From Flavobacteriaceae bacterium (GTDB lineage Bacteria; Bacteroidota; Bacteroidia; Flavobacteriales; Flavobacteriaceae): a stretch of 46,528 nucleotides of DNA. The position numbers and the translations under genes are program-made. Below the pieces are notes generated by a model. The model was not told the origin of the DNA. It searched no databases and saw nothing but the letters and a program-made list of their open reading frames with translations. Numbering within the stretch: position 1 is the first letter of the stretch; every line of letters begins with the position of its first letter. Shown piece by piece: positions 44,612 through 46,528 of this stretch. The DNA lies in assembly GCA_016780345.1 (NCBI GenBank), contig JADHLZ010000010.1, positions 1 to 46,528 on the forward strand, given 5' to 3'.

Positions 44612-46435
44612 TTATTTTTTTCCCTGAAGTTTTCTTTGCCTTTCTGCTTCATCCATCATTTCTTGCATCTTTCTTTGAAATCTATTTTGCTTTCTAGGTT
44701 TCATTTTGTTTTCCTGTACTTGTAGTCTAATCTTTTCTTCATCAATAATGAAATATTTTATTGAAATCATTATCAATATTGTTAGAATATTAGAAATAAA
44801 ATAATACAAACTAAAAGCACTTGCGTAGTTATTAAAGAAAAAAAGCATCATTACTGGCATTAGATACATTATAAATTTCATATTAGGCATGCCAGGCTGG
44901 GTCGGTTGCATTTGAGCACCTGAAGACATTTTAGTGTAAAAGAAAATAGCAATTGAAGCTAAAATAGGAAGCAAACTTATGTGATCTCCGTAAAAAGGTA
45001 TACTAAAAGGAAGTTCAGCTATCGTATCATATGCAGACAGATCCTCTGCCCATAAAAAAGATTTTCCTCTTAACTGAAAAGCTATTGGAAAAAAACAAAA
45101 CAAAGCATAAAACACAGGAAGTTGCAATAATGCAGGAACACAACCTAGTAAAGGATTTGCACCAGCCTTATTATATAACTTCATGGTTTCTTGTTGTTTT
45201 TTAACCGCATCATTTTTATACTTTTCATTGAGCTCAGTTATTTCTGGTCTTAAAACTTTCATTTTTGCTTGAGATATATAAGTCTTGTAAGTAACAGGTG
45301 ACATTACAATTCTAGTTGCGATTGTCATTAAAATTACAGCAATACCAGCTGAAAAATATTTAACCAAGAAACCAAAAAAAGGAAAATATATAAACCTATT
45401 TATTAGACCGAATATACCCCATCCAAAATATATTGAGTCATAAATTTTGTTATCGTAATTTTTAAGTATATCATAATCGTTAGGGCCGATATACCATTTC
45501 ATCTTTTTGTTAATTTCAGAATTAACAAGACTTATAGGAATTTTTGTAGAATAGTTTTTTGTGAATTCTACGTCTTTTCCTTGATCCTCAAAAAGTTTAG
45601 TAGAACTAAACTTGACATTGTCAACAGGGCCATCAAAAACAAGAATAGAATTAAAAAAATGCTGACCATAAGAAATCCAATTAACTGAATCTTCCTCATC
45701 TTCTGAATCAGAATATGAGCTTAGATAGTTAGTATCATCACCATCATATTGGTAAAGAAGTTGACTGTACCTGTTTTCATAGTCAACACTCTTTGCTTGT
45801 CTGAATGCATCTAAGTTCCAGTTAAGAAAAATATCTGAATCTTTATTAACTAAAGATGATAAACCTGTTGATGAAATTTCATAATCAATCATGTAACCCT
45901 TTTCAGGAATTTTATATTCAAATGAAATTGACTGAAACTCAGAAATTACAAGTTTCATCAATATGGACTTAACTCCTCTGTTTTCAGATTTTTGATATGA
46001 AAAATTATAGTCGCTGGTATTAATTTCATATCCATTTTTTGTTTTAAATTTTAAATTAACATTTTGATTGCCTCTTACTAAGTAAAGGTCCTCACCTTTA
46101 TGATTAACATAATTTTTAAGCTTAATTTCAGAAACAAGACCGCCCTTGGTATCAAATTTAAACACGACGTCTTTATTTTCAATAACTATTATTTCTGAAA
46201 GTTGACTTAACTCTTTTGGATTGATTAAATCATTGTCTGAAATAGCTGAAATCTCTGTAAGATCCATAACAGAATTTTGTTTAGAATCTTGTTTAATATC
46301 TTTGACCGTAATATTATTTTCAGATTGAGAAGTTTTTTCAAGCTCAGGAATAGTTACATTAAACCACCAAAAAATAGCAGCAATAAGTAAAACAAAACCT
46401 ATTATTTGATAAAAATCAATTTTATTTTCTTCCAT
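44612..46435 (-). CDS. yidC: membrane protein insertase YidC
   Basis: 607-residue inner-membrane insertase. An N-terminal anchor helix (about 8-25) is followed by a large periplasmic beta domain (about 50-330) and then the conserved membrane core from about residue 345. The core contains the cytoplasmic helical hairpin ([19 protein letters not shown]), the [22 protein letters not shown] helix region and a final helix before the basic tail ending KLQGKK. This is the long Gram-negative form. The ATG overlaps the pyrG stop region by 14 nt, so it is coupled to pyrG. Confidence 0.96.
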   Translation of the reverse strand: MEENKIDFYQIIGFVLLIAAIFWWFNVTIPELEKTSQSENNITVKDIKQDSKQNSVMDLTEISAISDNDLINPKELSQLSEIIVIENKDVVFKFDTKGGLVSEIKLKNYVNHKGEDLYLVRGNQNVNLKFKTKNGYEINTSDYNFSYQKSENRGVKSILMKLVISEFQSISFEYKIPEKGYMIDYEISSTGLSSLVNKDSDIFLNWNLDAFRQAKSVDYENRYSQLLYQYDGDDTNYLSSYSDSEDEEDSVNWISYGQHFFNSILVFDGPVDNVKFSSTKLFEDQGKDVEFTKNYSTKIPISLVNSEINKKMKWYIGPNDYDILKNYDNKIYDSIYFGWGIFGLINRFIYFPFFGFLVKYFSAGIAVILMTIATRIVMSPVTYKTYISQAKMKVLRPEITELNEKYKNDAVKKQQETMKLYNKAGANPLLGCVPALLQLPVFYALFCFFPIAFQLRGKSFLWAEDLSAYDTIAELPFSIPFYGDHISLLPILASIAIFFYTKMSSGAQMQPTQPGMPNMKFIMYLMPVMMLFFFNNYASAFSLYYFISNILTILIMISIKYFIIDEEKIRLQVQENKMKPRKQNRFQRKMQEMMDEAERQRKLQGKK

Positions 46436-46528
46436 TGTCTTCTTTTGATTTTTTATAATTTAAACATGCATTAACAAATGAAACAAAAAGAGGATGTGGA
46501 TTTTCAACAGTACTTTTATATTCTGGAT
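46422..46528 (-). CDS. pyrG: CTP synthase, C-terminal end only (partial)
   Basis: The last bases of the window encode, on the minus strand, the 3' end of pyrG. The fragment begins PEYKSTVENPHPLF, the end of the glutamine-amidotransferase domain of CTP synthase (the usual HPEYKSRP/T...PHPLF ending). It continues through FVNACLNYKKSKED to a TAA at 46422-46424. The rest lies outside the window. Its end overlaps the yidC start by 14 nt. Confidence 0.85.
   Translation of the reverse strand, partial: PEYKSTVENPHPLFVSFVNACLNYKKSKEDNGRK

Noticed and set aside
1-46528. CRISPR arrays, insertion sequences, prophage or tRNA genes
   Set aside because: No regularly spaced repeats, transposase or phage genes, and no complete cloverleaf were seen by eye on either strand apart from the tmRNA end.

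Overview
The window is strongly AT-rich, densely packed chromosomal DNA from a marine member of Bacteroidetes/Flavobacteriia, probably a streamlined surface-water lineage. The evidence is a flavobacterial-type proteorhodopsin (Met at the spectral-tuning position) with lycopene cyclase and Blh retinal-forming genes; TAnnTTTG promoter boxes without Shine-Dalgarno leaders; a 6S RNA between zapA and rny; the relA-fur-purA-ostA gene order; a sulfatase lipoprotein; and many AT-rich TTG starts. No transposon, prophage, CRISPR array or tRNA gene was seen.

Layout. 1-155: 3' end of tmRNA (ssrA) and its terminator. 202-3176: light-harvesting cassette, crtY and proteorhodopsin on the minus strand, blh divergent. 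3198-6160: small membrane protein and a MoxR-like AAA+ ATPase/VWA pair. 6171-6575: decayed DUF4440 (NTF2-like) gene. 6604-8486: DUF2892 membrane protein, secreted protein and divergent TetR regulator with an 18-bp palindrome between them. 8499-10106: sulfatase. 10172-12580: zapB-like, zapA, 6S RNA and rny in one direction. 12667-18822: M23 peptidase, cysteine desulfurase, ornithine aminotransferase, SpoU methyltransferase and M48 protease. 18852-25558: relA/spoT, fur-like, purA, ostA-like and a class III aminotransferase. 25636-31073: TPR protein, two tandem DUF368 transporters, aroE and a DUF349 protein. 31074-32829: ruvX-def-mazG with 4-nt overlaps. 32915-37176: dapD, tsaC, cca, ctaA and a pRiA4b ORF-3-like gene. 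37173-40747: an unrecognised kinase-like protein, uvrB and hsp20. 40868-46528: sucC, lysA, mnmA, yidC and the 3' end of pyrG.

How the genes work together. CrtY makes beta-carotene, Blh cleaves it to retinal, and proteorhodopsin binds retinal to pump protons in light. The earlier carotenoid genes (crtE, crtB, crtI) are not in the window. Much of the rest is core information processing and envelope biology: tRNA/tmRNA maturation (cca, tsaC, mnmA, ssrA), division (zapA and its coiled-coil neighbour), RNA decay (rny), stringent response (relA), lysine/peptidoglycan precursors (dapD, lysA), lipid-carrier recycling (DUF368 pair), membrane insertion (yidC) and LPS export (ostA-like). The most unusual items are the MoxR/VWA pair, the TetR-palindrome-secreted protein locus beside a fresh pseudogene, the kinase-like protein next to uvrB, and start codons lying 4-5 nt after promoter boxes.
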